22,548 nt of DNA from Phoronis ovalis. Taxonomy: Eukaryota; Phoronida; Phoronidae. This document shows, in pieces, positions 11,001 to 20,708 of this stretch. Location: assembly GCA_028565635.1 (NCBI GenBank), contig JAOXYB010087163.1, forward strand, positions 1 through 22,548, in the 5' to 3' direction. The notes under the pieces are model-generated. The model saw only the letters and a list, made by a program, of their open reading frames with translations, was not told the origin of the DNA and did not search any database. A program made the translations under genes and the position numbers. The stretch's first letter is position 1; the number at the start of each line of letters is the position of its first letter.

Positions 11001-14000
11001 GTGAGTTAGAGAATCGTGCAAATCCACTTCTATACAACCAGGCCTTTAATGGTACATACTAAAAAAGAGAATGAACAAGTCAATACAAACTACAAATTTT
11101 TATTATATTTCAATGGAATATTCACTAGCTTCATTTTGTTAATTAATGTATTTTTAAATGACATGTAATGTAATTGTGGCAAGATCAAAGCTTATGAGTG
11201 AAGCTTAGAAAGCACCTTAAAAGTCAAGATTATTAAAAAAAACTTTTTAGAAAGTGTACGACATAACAGTACATATCATTGACCACAAATGATGGAAGTA
11301 CCCATTTAACATGATAATGACAGCCGTTTGAAACAATACTGCAATATATATAAAATGCTTTGTGACTGTTAGCTTACTAAAACCTGAAGCTTTCACTGTG
11401 ATGTACAATCTCGAGACCCAATATGGGTGCCAGTTGGCCATCTTTGAAAGTGATCAACGTCGAAATTATAACGACCTGTACTTTGACGTGTGTTTACCAT
11501 GTACTGAATATGAAGCTGATCGGGTAAAAACTGAAGCTGTTATCTTGAGAAAAAAAAAGACGACACCTTGCCTACGACTATATGCCCAGCCTATGTGGAT
11601 GTGTATAAAAATACTTACTGAAGTAACAAGAACGTAAACTCGTATATCAAATTTTCTGCCACAAATGAGATATGGATTTTCTATATATCTTTGAACAATG
11701 TAGGTTTCTGGTGCTTCTCGATTTGGATCTGTTTGTATCTGGTATTCCCCCTAATAACGTACAAATAAGATGTTTTAACAAAAATTAAAGCACCAGTTCA
11801 TTGTTTATGTAATAAATATTTTAAACAATGAAACTTTGACTGGGTCGAACAAGTACTGCTAATCAACTAAACAGCGATAAAATATGCTAAAAAATTATTT
11901 TGTCCATTTATGCATTCTTGACTGACATGGTAGCCTGAAGCACTGGTACTTGTATAATAATACAGACTTTTTTCAAATACCTTTTTCCAATCTGTTATAT
12001 CTTTTAGTTTTCTAAAGAGAAATATGCCTTTGCCCTGAGACTTTGCTACTGGTTTCATTATCCATATTGTTCCAGGATTCTTCTTAAATTCTTCAACAAA
12101 GATGTGATATTCAGACTGAAATATATATTAAATCTGAATAGGACAACAAAAAATAAAATTATATTTCTTCTAAACATGGATGCCACTTTTCATATCATTA
12201 TTATCTCTAAATTTTTCATCAAATTATTTTTGGTAATCATTTGTCACTGTAAGAAATAAGTAGGAAAATAAAAAAGGAGAATTGATACAATTTTATAATA
12301 AAAAAATCCTTATTTTAGATATGATTATCATAAATTCTTTTTTTATTCTATTAAAGACACTTGCTCTACTTTCATAATAAAAATCTTAGAACTAAGATAA
12401 ATAAAAAATCTTGTTTTGAGTTATTTATGGGAAGGCAATATTACACAGAACATACTCCACGAACCTGACAACTTGCTATTGGAAACCGTGCCATAATGAT
12501 CGAGAAGTAACTTACAGGATCTTCAAATTTACATGTTAGATAATAAAAAAAAGAACTCACAGGCAGTTCAAATGTTGCTGGATAGAAATCAAATACTTGA
12601 GCTGCTACCTTGCTTTCTTCTCTTTCAACTTGCTTTTTCATACGCTTTAAATTTTTAACCATTAAATTTTTTCTTGTTAACTGGAAAATTTACAGGTGTG
12701 GTTAGAAAAAGAAAAGATGGAATTCCCAGTAATAATAAAAAACAAGCATCTTACACTAATTAGAGACCTATAATTGAAACATTATTTTTAAAAGAGTATT
12801 CAACCCTTAATTATATTTATAGTTCATATATGCATGCCCATTATATAGTGATGGGCATAATAAAAAACCCTGTTATAAGGCTAAAGTTAATGTTAGAATT
12901 AAAATTGTGTAATACTGTTTTAAGTATTAGTGAGTATATTAATGGCTATGTGGGACACTGGCTAAATCTGAAATCATTTGAAATTTTAGTATTTAAAGAG
13001 AAAAATAGGAATACATGCAAGTGCTAAGAAATATATATTGTTAATTTTTGCGTCTATTATATAGGGATGTACTGCAACAATGGATTCAGTTTTTTGAATA
13101 ACAAGCTGAGTTGATCTGGTTTTTGACTAAATAAAACTGGTTTTCCGGCAATCAGGTTTTGTAGCAAAAACAAGTTAGCATACTGGTTTTTGGCAGAGAA
13201 AATATTTAAAAAGATCCAACTTTTAAGCCTGTGCCGCACACCTGATATGATGTCTGATAGAGGTGCAAGTCTGCATTAGAGCTGCTCTGGTTCCATATGC
13301 ATTTCTAAGATATGGTGAATAGACAATGATCAATCCCACAGTTCTCTGCATACACTCTCTCAATTCATCAGACAACTCATTGATAATTGTGGGACACAGA
13401 TTCATGCATAAATACTGATAATTATTGGATTGATTGGTTTGTTTTACTGCACCATGCATCTAGTGCATGCAAATAGTTAAAATTAGTTACTAGGTAATAA
13501 TTAATAAAGCTAAGACATTAGTATACCTCATAATGATTGCGGAAATGTGAGATTTTAACATGTTCTTCAAAGTAACCATGGTCAAATAAATCTTTCATCC
13601 AGCCTACATCAATCCAGTAAAAGTCCCACTCGCCTTCCCTAATGTTAGTTTGTGCATACAGAACAGGAATGGGTGCCAGAGTGCATACAAGTTAAAGTTT
13701 TTTAAAAATTAGTTTTACAGAAAACAAAATTTTAAATGATTGTAGTTGATGCACAGAGAGGGATGCATATTCAGTGTCATATTGTGTTAGTGTATCAAAC
13801 AGCATTTATCATTTTATTTAATTAAAATTGTAAAAGAAAATGTAAATTATCAATCCAATTAGTGATAAATATTAATAAAAATATAATTGTAAAATAAGAG
13901 AAAAGGAAGGATTAGGAGAAAAAAAATAGTTAACAAATCAGTATGAGACAAAGATTAAAGATTGAATGATACCACAGTGACATTATCAAGCAGGTTGGAT

Positions 14001-17000
14001 TGGTGAAAGAGAATCACACAGAACATGCAAAAAAGAGAAAAAAACAAATGCATTAATAATTTTCAAACAACACAAAGAATTTCACAGATCCAGGAAAAAA
14101 TATTTTGGATGCTACCAAGATGCTTCTGTATATATAAGGCGTCTAAATACCTTTTCCTTTCACTGTAATGTGTTACCACAAAAGATCAATAAAAAATATG
14201 CAAACACTTCAAACCCACATCAAAGACATGTATGGTGATTATATGAGCCGCACTTTTAGATGCATTCAAGATAATAACTCTTCTATTTTTCTAGAAATTG
14301 AGCAATACCAGAAGTTTTCATTTAAAAGTGCCCCATAATATAATCGCTTAAATTCTCATAAATAAATCACAATGAACCTCAAAATGGTTTCTGAAGTGGC
14401 ATATTTTGACATGTTCTTGGAGATACATATGGTCATAATTTTCTTTCAACCATTCACGATCACACCAGAAGAAATCCCATTCACCATCCCTAAACAACAA
14501 AATTGGTGAACACATTCATTGTGAATTACTCAGCTCTACGTCATCCAGGAATTATTCTTATTGCAAGACCATGTAAAAACTATTAAACCATGTCTTGTGA
14601 TGATTACCATTGCATCTGTTCTATGTTAAGAAGAATATTATAACTTAATTATTAAGCTTTCTTAACGCCTCTCAACTCATTGATTTAGAGTTTAACAATA
14701 ATACCTGAGTTAATTGAATAAAACAATTATTATAATTTCATATTAATTTACTAAAATGTATATTTTAAAAAACCTTAACCTTAAAGTTAGTCAACGCTAT
14801 ATAAAAACAAAATTTTATAAAAATTTAACTGAAAACAATTCTTATTAAAAATAATTTAATTAATAAATACCTCTCCTCACTAGATATCACATAATTACGA
14901 TGAAATATTATTTTGTTAATAAGCATAGTTATCTCATACCCAGTAGCTTCTTGCCAACCTCTGTTCCGTAGTACATCTAAAATAGTATTCTGTAAAGAGC
15001 ACTTGAATCGAATGGTTCTATCCCTGTAAATATAACAAACAAAAAAATAAAATAATCGAAGTTTACATTGCTTATAAAGGTTTGTTTAAATCGTATCACA
15101 TAACAAGAGGGTGCTCGTCAAACTTTTGAAAAAACAAACTTTAAAAACTGACATTACTGATGCATTAAGTAGTTGTTATCAAAACCACAGTGACACAAAC
15201 TAGTCTAATTCTTATTCTCTGTACTTCAACTATAATTAATTTTAACTACTATACAGCTCCATGATACAGAATCTAAGGTAATGGCCTCAAACTAAAATTG
15301 GGCTAATTTCTGCATATCTGGTTGTTAGATGGGTCATGTTCCCGGGGGGGGGGGTACTCAAGGTTTTTTGAATACGGGGATGTACCATGGAACCCAATCC
15401 AAAATTTTAGCTTGCGGTAGCAAACCCAATCTAAATTTTTTGAAATATAAGGGTAGCAATCCATATTTTGTGAAAAATAAGGGTAGCAATCCAAGATTTT
15501 AAAATAATTGAGTAGCAAACCATTTGTACGCAAACTGACTGATACAAACCAAATTCCAAAAATCGTTTTATGCATACAAACCTAAAATTAATCCAAATGA
15601 TTTGCTGTAAGCAGCGGGCAGCAATCCAAATTTTTGAATTTCTTTATGGTAGCAATCCAAAAAAATACAGTAAGAAGTATACAATTCAAATCCAAAATTT
15701 TCAACTGGGCTGCACACCCCCACCAAAAAATACCTTGAGTACCCCCTGGGGTCATGTTCAAGGGATGATTTCTCTGAAACCATAAGCTGATTGGTCCCAA
15801 TGGAAAGCATACAAAGATTTTGGCAATGTGTAACATTCCAGAAAAATCATTTGATGACAAGATGCACAAGCGTTAAATTGTCCAGATTTTGAGCATAAAG
15901 TTCTTGGACATATGTACCTTAATGTAGATACTGTTGGGAGTTACTGCCAAAAAACCTTGGTGGAAGTGTAAAAAATCCTTACCCCATGGTAAAAACTTCA
16001 TTTCAAAAGTACGTACGCCTCATGGTAAATTTAATTGCCAAATATACACCCATATGACTAAAACTAAACAAAATCCTAGAAATGTATGCCCCAAAATGCG
16101 GCACCCGCAGGAAATAATCATGTATTGAGGAAGTATATACACAATGGTAAAATTTATTTGCAAAAAGTGTTAAATAAACATAAAAAGATAACCCATAGTA
16201 AAAGTGGAGGTAGGGGGATTGTGGGGGCAGCATATATAAACAGTCACCATGAATGGCAGTATCTTATTCCCCTTATAATTTTTAGAAGATGTCATCAAAT
16301 AATGCTAATTAAATTTCATGCGTTTCACACATAACTGAAAATACCAGCATATAGCATAGCCTGCATGTTAAAGTTTCAACAAACATTTAATTTGAAAGAG
16401 AAAGTGTATTAAATTTTTCCTTATTAATATTTCATGAGTACCTCTCTACAAAAAACAAAGGCCATCATTAATTCCACTTACCCTATTCCACGTTTCTGAG
16501 TGTTCCTGAAAGTGTAACCAGGCATCTGCAAAGAAGTCTGAAGATAAACTATAATTATAAAATAGTAAATTTTACATGCTTTATAATTAGCTATCTTTGG
16601 GCGACCACAACTGAACATTTTATATTTCATACTTAATATAGATCCTGCATAGCTACACAAAAGGCACCTCATGTATCCGATATACTTAAAGCTGAAATTG
16701 ATCACGGATCATGTAGATATCTCTCCCCTGGCCCTGATCTCTCTCAGGAGTGGAGTGTACACATTTTGCATAAATGGGCCATTTTGGAGAATGGTTATGA
16801 ATAGCACTTAGATTTACTGGTGAATGTGAATGAGGCTTAGACAACTTTTTTTAAATGGTGAATTTCACCCAGATAAGTGTGTGTCAATGAGAATTGGTAC
16901 GTAGCAGTGAATTAGCAGAACACCATTATATTCTATGGGTTCTATAATTTTAGCACATTCACAAGAAGAGAATTAATTGCACTTAATTTTTAGGAGTATT

Positions 17001-17656
17001 AATAAAGTGATGATGATCGCCACATTCAGTTAAAAATTAATATGTAAATAAGCCAATTCTACTGCATGGGTATTATAAGAAGATCTTTCAATTTCATGAA
17101 CTTCCACACTCAGCTTTTTAGTGGTTTCAAAACTCAATGTGACCTATTGTTGAGTGTATATGCAAGCCATGTAAGCAAGGAATCCTTGTTTTATAAAAAA
17201 AGTAAAAGCATCACAGAATGTACAAAGGCGGGCCACTACACTTGTTCCAAGTCTCTGATACGAGTTATGAGGAACACCTAATTCAAATCTTCCCACTTTA
17301 GCATTTAGAAGATTTCGTGGAAGTGTGATTGAACTGTTTATTTTTTTATTAACTTAAAGTAATTAACTTAGATCAATTGTGTCAGACAGCTGATAAATAT
17401 GACACTTCAGCAAGACGTTTACTGATCCTAGTGGACCTAGTATGAGTGTGCAAACAAGAGGTCACCAGACAAATTGCCTATAGAAAGAAATCATTTAAAT
17501 ATTAGGAAAGACTCGTTTGGATTAAGAACAATTATTCAAATAAAATACTTGGAATGGTTTTTAGTTCGCCGAGACTCATGTGAGACATTAATTCAAATAA
17601 CAAACCTCCATTATAAACTTGAAAATTACCTTATTTTGGCGAAAATCTTTTGACAT
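8078..17656 (-). CDS. TTLL9: TTLL9, probable tubulin polyglutamylase (complete, 12 exons per transcript, one exon duplicated)
   Basis: Exons from 5' to 3': 17656-17630, 16525-16482, 15023-14940, then 14489-14378 (4A) or 13638-13527 (4B), 12680-12561, 12115-11981, 11750-11619, 11058-10971, 10472-10351, 10011-9878, 8995-8882 and 8273-8078 (TGA at 8080-8078). All are GT-AG with matching phases and give 435 aa, close to the roughly 440 aa of vertebrate TTLL9. Landmarks are the ATP-grasp motif [15 protein letters not shown] (147-161), GRKFDIR (205-211, K207/D209/R211), HLTN (250-253), Asp324, and [11 protein letters not shown] with the metal-binding pair E337/N339. The ending [19 protein letters not shown] separates TTLL9 from TTLL1. 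An in-frame TAG 33 bases upstream supports the start. Known of the family: TTLL9 adds glutamate chains to axonemal tubulin and tunes ciliary and flagellar beating. No catalytic residue is missing. Confidence 0.93.
8274..8881 (-). other. TTLL9 intron 11, nothing recognised
   Basis: AT-rich intron between the last two exons. No repeat, RNA gene or coding segment is visible. Confidence 0.7.
9362..9455. repeat. Inverted repeat in TTLL9 intron 10
   Basis: CATGGCATCTTCAT at 9370-9383 pairs with ATGAAAATGCCATG at 9434-9447 (13 of 14), and the arms extend with mismatches to about 21 bp around a GC-richer loop of about 50 bases. The flanking intron 8996-9877 is AT-rich, with an ATT-rich simple tract near 9293-9330. 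It is probably a fragment of a mobile element. Confidence 0.55.
10473..10970 (-). other. TTLL9 intron 8, nothing recognised
   Basis: AT-rich intron. A GC-richer patch at about 10760-10810 (GGCTGGCTCAGTGCC) faintly resembles a tRNA-type A box, but no B box follows at the right distance, so no SINE is called. Confidence 0.6.
11059..11618 (-). other. TTLL9 intron 7 with an unexplained open stretch on the + strand
   Basis: On the + strand 11362-11637 is open, running into the TTLL9 exon. The part 11380-11610 is richer in GC than the intron around it and reads, for example, [20 protein letters not shown] do not recognise it. It could be a transposon relic. Confidence 0.4.
12681..13526 (-). other. 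TTLL9 intron downstream of exon 4B
   Basis: Mostly AT-rich. The minus strand at 13223-13459 is open for 78 codons in a GC-richer patch ([20 protein letters not shown] inside). No family is recognised and its ends do not fit the phases of the flanking exons without breaking the model. Confidence 0.45.
13527..13638 (-). CDS. TTLL9: TTLL9 exon 4B, second of two mutually exclusive copies
   Basis: The 112-nt exon has acceptor ACATTAG and donor GTATAC and the same phases as 4A, 739 bases further downstream in the gene. It reads [20 protein letters not shown] and ends in [12 protein letters not shown]. It is identical to 4A at 23 of 37 positions. Differences cluster in the middle (I for C, V-G for R-E, M-KDLF for L-KENY). 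It is fully open, so this is not a dead copy. Confidence 0.9.
13639..14377 (-). other. TTLL9 intron between exons 4A and 4B
   Basis: AT-rich intron of 739 bases. I found no further copy of the duplicated exon in it and no element. It is long enough that splicing of 4A to 4B is not prevented by distance alone. Exclusion would need regulation or removal of frameshifted transcripts. Confidence 0.6.
14378..14489 (-). CDS. TTLL9: TTLL9 exon 4A, first of two mutually exclusive copies
   Basis: The 112-nt exon has acceptor TTGTTTAG and donor GTTCAT. It encodes 37 full codons after a split Gly, reading [20 protein letters not shown] and ending in [12 protein letters not shown]. It joins exon 3 (ending in 2 spare bases) and exon 5 (phase 0, LTRKN) perfectly. 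The segment is in the N-terminal lobe of the TTL fold, just before the conserved HFRNH element. It keeps the WCD and LKEN features I recall from vertebrate TTLL9. Confidence 0.88.
15342..15751. mobile_element. MITE-like nonautonomous DNA transposon with target duplication
   Basis: The left end CCGG(G)n TACTCAAGGT and the inverted right end, ACCTTGAGTACCCCCTGG on the + strand, form terminal repeats that include a run of 11-12 G on the left. The identical GGGTCATGTTC flanks the element at 15331-15341 and 15749-15759, a target duplication of about 8 to 11 bp. The exact border is ambiguous because of shared G/C bases. The inside has no transposase. It carries about six copies of GGTAGCAATCC-type units spaced about 30 bp apart in two groups (15414-15520 and 15616-15660). 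It sits in TTLL9 intron 2. The superfamily is uncertain; 8-bp duplications suggest hAT or P. Confidence 0.8.
15414..15520 (+). repeat. Internal ~30-bp tandem units of the MITE
   Basis: GGTAGCAA(T/A)CC recurs at about 15416, 15452, 15482 and 15511, each followed by an A/T-rich spacer. Two more copies (GGCAGCAATCC and GGTAGCAATCC) lie at about 15617 and 15648. Confidence 0.75.
15985..16220. repeat. Degenerate repeated motif in TTLL9 intron 2
   Basis: CATGGTAAAAACTTCATTTC, CATGGTAAATTTAATTGCC and AATGGTAAAATTTATTTGC occur near 15984, 16020 and 16144, with a shorter CATAGTAAAAG near 16195, followed by a G-rich GGAGGTAGGGGGATTG stretch. This looks like a decayed repeat array or element, and I cannot name it. 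Confidence 0.35.
16526..17629 (-). other. TTLL9 intron 1, nothing recognised
   Basis: AT-rich intron between the 27-nt first coding exon and the 44-nt second exon. No repeat or coding segment is recognised. Confidence 0.65.
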
Positions 17657-18152
17657 TTTAGTGCGTCTTAACGGAGTTGTAACTTGCTAGAACATAATAC
17701 CATTACATGTTTTAATATATACCGATAAACAGATTCAATATTTGCGAAACAAATCCTGGCTTCGAACAACTGCTCTTAGCTTTGATGTTGCTATGACGGT
17801 TAACATAAAGCGGTCAGTTGACACGACATAGGTTTATGCAGTCAAGTAAGATTTAACTGCTTAACATAACTTTCGCATGTTTTATAGCTCCAAGTCGTAC
17901 AAGATGTTGTGCAAAAATCTCTGGAATAACAACATTTAATGTTAAATGTTTGTATGGGAATGCATTTTCGGCGCTGCCACATCAGTAGATGGCGCTTCAT
18001 GCTGTCATGGCTGACTGTGGATAAAAAAGTATTATCATTTCTATAATATATGCTAGTTTTATACTGGACAGTTCAAATTTTATTATGGCCATATAACCTG
18101 CACATATTGTGATTTCCCAGAGAATCATAAATACTAGAAAGACATTTCGAAA
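17657..18152. promoter_or_regulatory. Divergent promoter region of TTLL9 and the sesquipedalian gene
   Basis: Only 496 bases separate the start codons of two genes transcribed away from each other, so both promoters must lie here or overlap. In-frame stops sit 33 bases before the TTLL9 ATG (17687-17689) and 18 bases before the sesquipedalian ATG (18135-18137). No clear TATA box position can be assigned. Confidence 0.65.
17787..17800 (-). promoter_or_regulatory. Candidate RFX X-box upstream of TTLL9
   Basis: The minus strand reads ACCGTC AT AGCAAC, which fits the loose X-box consensus RYYNYY-N(1-3)-RRNRAC at every position. It starts 131 bases upstream of the TTLL9 ATG. RFX factors drive ciliary genes through such sites close to the start. 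The consensus is short and degenerate, so chance occurrence is possible. Confidence 0.45.
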
Positions 18153-18938
18153 ATGCGTATAAACGAAAAAAACCTAGTTTATTTTTCAACCTGTGCTTCG
18201 CCTACTGACAAGGAAGGATATTTGCTGAAAAAAGGAGAGGTGAATAAACACTTTCAGAAACGCTGGTTTGTGTTAAAAGGAAATTTATTATACTATTTTG
18301 AAAAGAAAGCTGACAAGGAGCCTATTGGTTTAATCATTTTAGAAGGATGCACCGTGGAACTAGCTGAAACTAATACGGAAACGTACACTTTCCAAATAAA
18401 ATTTCAAGGTTCTGGGATGAGAACTTATTATCTAACTGCGGAAACACAAGACCAGATGGAAGATTGGATGAAAGCTACAGCATGTGCTGGGTATGATTAC
18501 ATGAAACTTATGGTTACAGAACTTCAACGCCAGCTCGACGAAATCACAGCCGCTGAACATGCAAGTCTGATGTCAGATGCATCAGGATCAAATAATTCTG
18601 CCACACCTGCTTCCCTACTTGAAACTAGTGGTGGAGCCACTTCCAATGCATCCTCTCGAAGGTTTAATCCATTCAACACTCCAAAAGAATCGGAAGAGTT
18701 AGATTTATTTGGAGCACCTAAATTTAATCCTGCACCACCTCGACCTACTTCTCGACCATCACGACCAGTTCCACCGCCACCAAAACTTGATATTGACGTT
18801 CGACCAAAGAGTCTTCCAGCAATGGTGTTGAAACCTAACGAGAGACCATCAAATTTTGATCAGCTACACAATTTGTACGGTTTCACTATAAAACAAAGGA
18901 TGGCTGCAAAAACTGAGAAAAATTTACTGTCTCCTTAA
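18153..18938 (+). CDS. PHETA1: Sesquipedalian (PHETA1/2, IPIP27) homologue, single-exon
   Basis: An intact 261-aa protein without introns. A PH domain spans about residues 17-111, with GYLLKKGE, KRWFVLKGNLLYYFE, the family signature LEGCTVELAE (63-72) and the invariant Trp105 in the closing helix. A short coiled-coil-like helix follows (about 114-140), then a Ser/Thr/Pro-rich linker. FNPF (171-174) could bind EH domains, LDLF (183-186) resembles a clathrin or adaptor box, and residues 193-210 are proline-rich. FDQLHNLYG (235-243) matches the F&H motif that binds OCRL and INPP5B. Known of the family: these adaptors act on endosomes, in recycling and in return to the Golgi. The start fits the family's N-terminus, has A at -3 and is preceded by an in-frame stop 18 bases upstream. 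One gene here would stand for both vertebrate paralogues. Confidence 0.9.
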   Translation: MRINEKNLVYFSTCASPTDKEGYLLKKGEVNKHFQKRWFVLKGNLLYYFEKKADKEPIGLIILEGCTVELAETNTETYTFQIKFQGSGMRTYYLTAETQDQMEDWMKATACAGYDYMKLMVTELQRQLDEITAAEHASLMSDASGSNNSATPASLLETSGGATSNASSRRFNPFNTPKESEELDLFGAPKFNPAPPRPTSRPSRPVPPPPKLDIDVRPKSLPAMVLKPNERPSNFDQLHNLYGFTIKQRMAAKTEKNLLSP

Positions 18939-19351
18939 AGACATGTTTTTAATCATTTTAGAAAATATAGTTTTTAATATGTCAGGTATAGCTAAAATAA
19001 CATCTTGGTTTATTGATGGTTTTATTTTATTTACAAGGGAAATACAAAATGAAACTAAAAACCAAGACAAACTTACTGTCTTAATATCAATTGCATGGTG
19101 AAATACTGGAATGTGTATGGTGATAGAATATAAAATGAGTCAATGGGACACTAGGCTGCTATTTCAGTTCTTGGAAGGTATTATATATTATAGAAAATGT
19201 GCTTGGGCTTGTTACTTCGGATAAACTCCCTAACAAATCTTTCACATTTCTGTAAATTTGAGCATAAAATCTGTCAAGTTCATAAAAGAATATATATAGT
19301 AATTAGAAATATTTCTACCTGAAACACAATTTTTAAAGATATGTTACAATT

Positions 19352-19357
19352 AATAAA
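19352..19357 (+). terminator. Likely poly(A) signal of the sesquipedalian gene
   Basis: First AATAAA after the stop at 18938, giving a 3' UTR of about 0.4 kb. Another AATAAA at 19714-19719 could be used instead. Confidence 0.45.
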
Positions 19358-20470
19358 CAAAACTAAGCTATAAGGATTGGATTCTGTAAACCAAGTAACA
19401 CAGAATTATCTCCACACACACGTCGAATATCATTTGTTTATGAATTATGGAATGTGTTATAACTCGTTTTACTCAAATATGAAGTACATTTACGTGTACA
19501 AATTTGATAGCATGTATTTCTTAAAATATTTCTTACTCAGACAGTATATTTGTTAAAGGCAATTCAAGCAAATTCAGCCAAAAAGTGTTTTAAATGGTTA
19601 TAAATCTCGAGAAAGTCGCAGCTCTTCTCAAAGGCAAAGGAAGGAACTGGCTCCATGTGTACATCACAATGTTTTTCAACCATTGTCTTACAGACTGAAT
19701 TGAATAGATTATTAATAAAACGCAAATCCTGTTAATATTTATAATGTTGAATTTTACATGTTTTCCAAAATGTATATTTGTTTTGGCCACTTTTACAAGA
19801 AGATGTTGGTTATTAATGTGTGATTATGCATCTGTGTGCCTTGTAGTCATCTGCTGAGATAATAGGTTGGGAACATTGTATTAATAGAAATGGGCTTTTT
19901 AAAATAACAGACAGACAGGTAATATGCAAGCAACAGTAGCACCCTAGAACTATCCATACACCACCTTAATGTAGCCACCAACATTTAAGTTTATACAGGG
20001 TTAATAGTTTGCTATTAGTGAAATTACAGTAACAAAAACCACAAAGACATTGCCCAAATAAAAAAATTTATTAAGCATTTACTAAAAAACAAACATATCT
20101 AAAACTTTCCTCTTGTTGTTGGAACCAACAAGTTGTATGTGAGCTTAATAAAATCAGAAGGTTATAACACATGTACAACAGTATACAAATTATTGACTAG
20201 AAATCAATGCCATCGCACAACTGTGTTACACGGCCACTGCAACTTCATGGGCTAAAACGGTTACAGTTATATATCTTAATATAATTTCCAATTTTCTTAA
20301 TATTATTGGCAACTGACAAACATGCAAACTTGGGGATTTTTCGCAATCTGAAGTTAGCACAATATTGAAGCAAACAATCGGTCCCCTACTATGCAGCTAT
20401 AAATATGGTCAAGTAGTTAATACTGTTTTCAAGATTTAGCTATTGTTACTGTTAAAACAACAAAATGTCA

Positions 20471-20476
20471 TTTATT
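20471..20476 (-). terminator. Likely poly(A) signal of CASTOR
   Basis: TTTATT on the + strand, AATAAA on the minus strand, is the first signal past the CASTOR stop and lies about 235 bases from it. Confidence 0.45.
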
Positions 20477-20708
20477 GGTTAAAATCCTGGCTAATATCTT
20501 GCTTAGGGTAAGAATGTATTGCAAACATGTTAATTTCAAACATCACATTCTGACATCTTTAAAAGCTTTAACCCAAATAAATCTCATCAACAGAACAGGA
20601 AGATGTGAATAAAATATCACCATTAGAATAACCCAACCAGCAGCCAATGACACAAGCTTTCCTGGTGGCATATAGAAAAGTTCTTTGTGGATAATGATCT
20701 ACCATTAA

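Larger units (their letters stand above)
18939..20708. other. Intergenic region and facing 3' UTRs
   Basis: AT-rich DNA between the sesquipedalian stop and the CASTOR stop, two convergent genes. Apart from the poly(A) signals I see no gene, RNA or repeat. Confidence 0.6.

Noticed and set aside
13527-13638. Treating one TTLL9 exon 4 copy as a pseudoexon
   Set aside because: Both copies are open, have good splice sites and keep the same core residues, which is unlikely for a dead copy.
15303-15869. Several overlapping open stretches on both strands
   Set aside because: They are products of the MITE's tandem units (repeats of DCYPY-like words), not genes.
15934-16334. Open stretches on both strands with repeated HGK-like words
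   Set aside because: They arise from the degenerate GGTAAA repeats; no family is recognisable.
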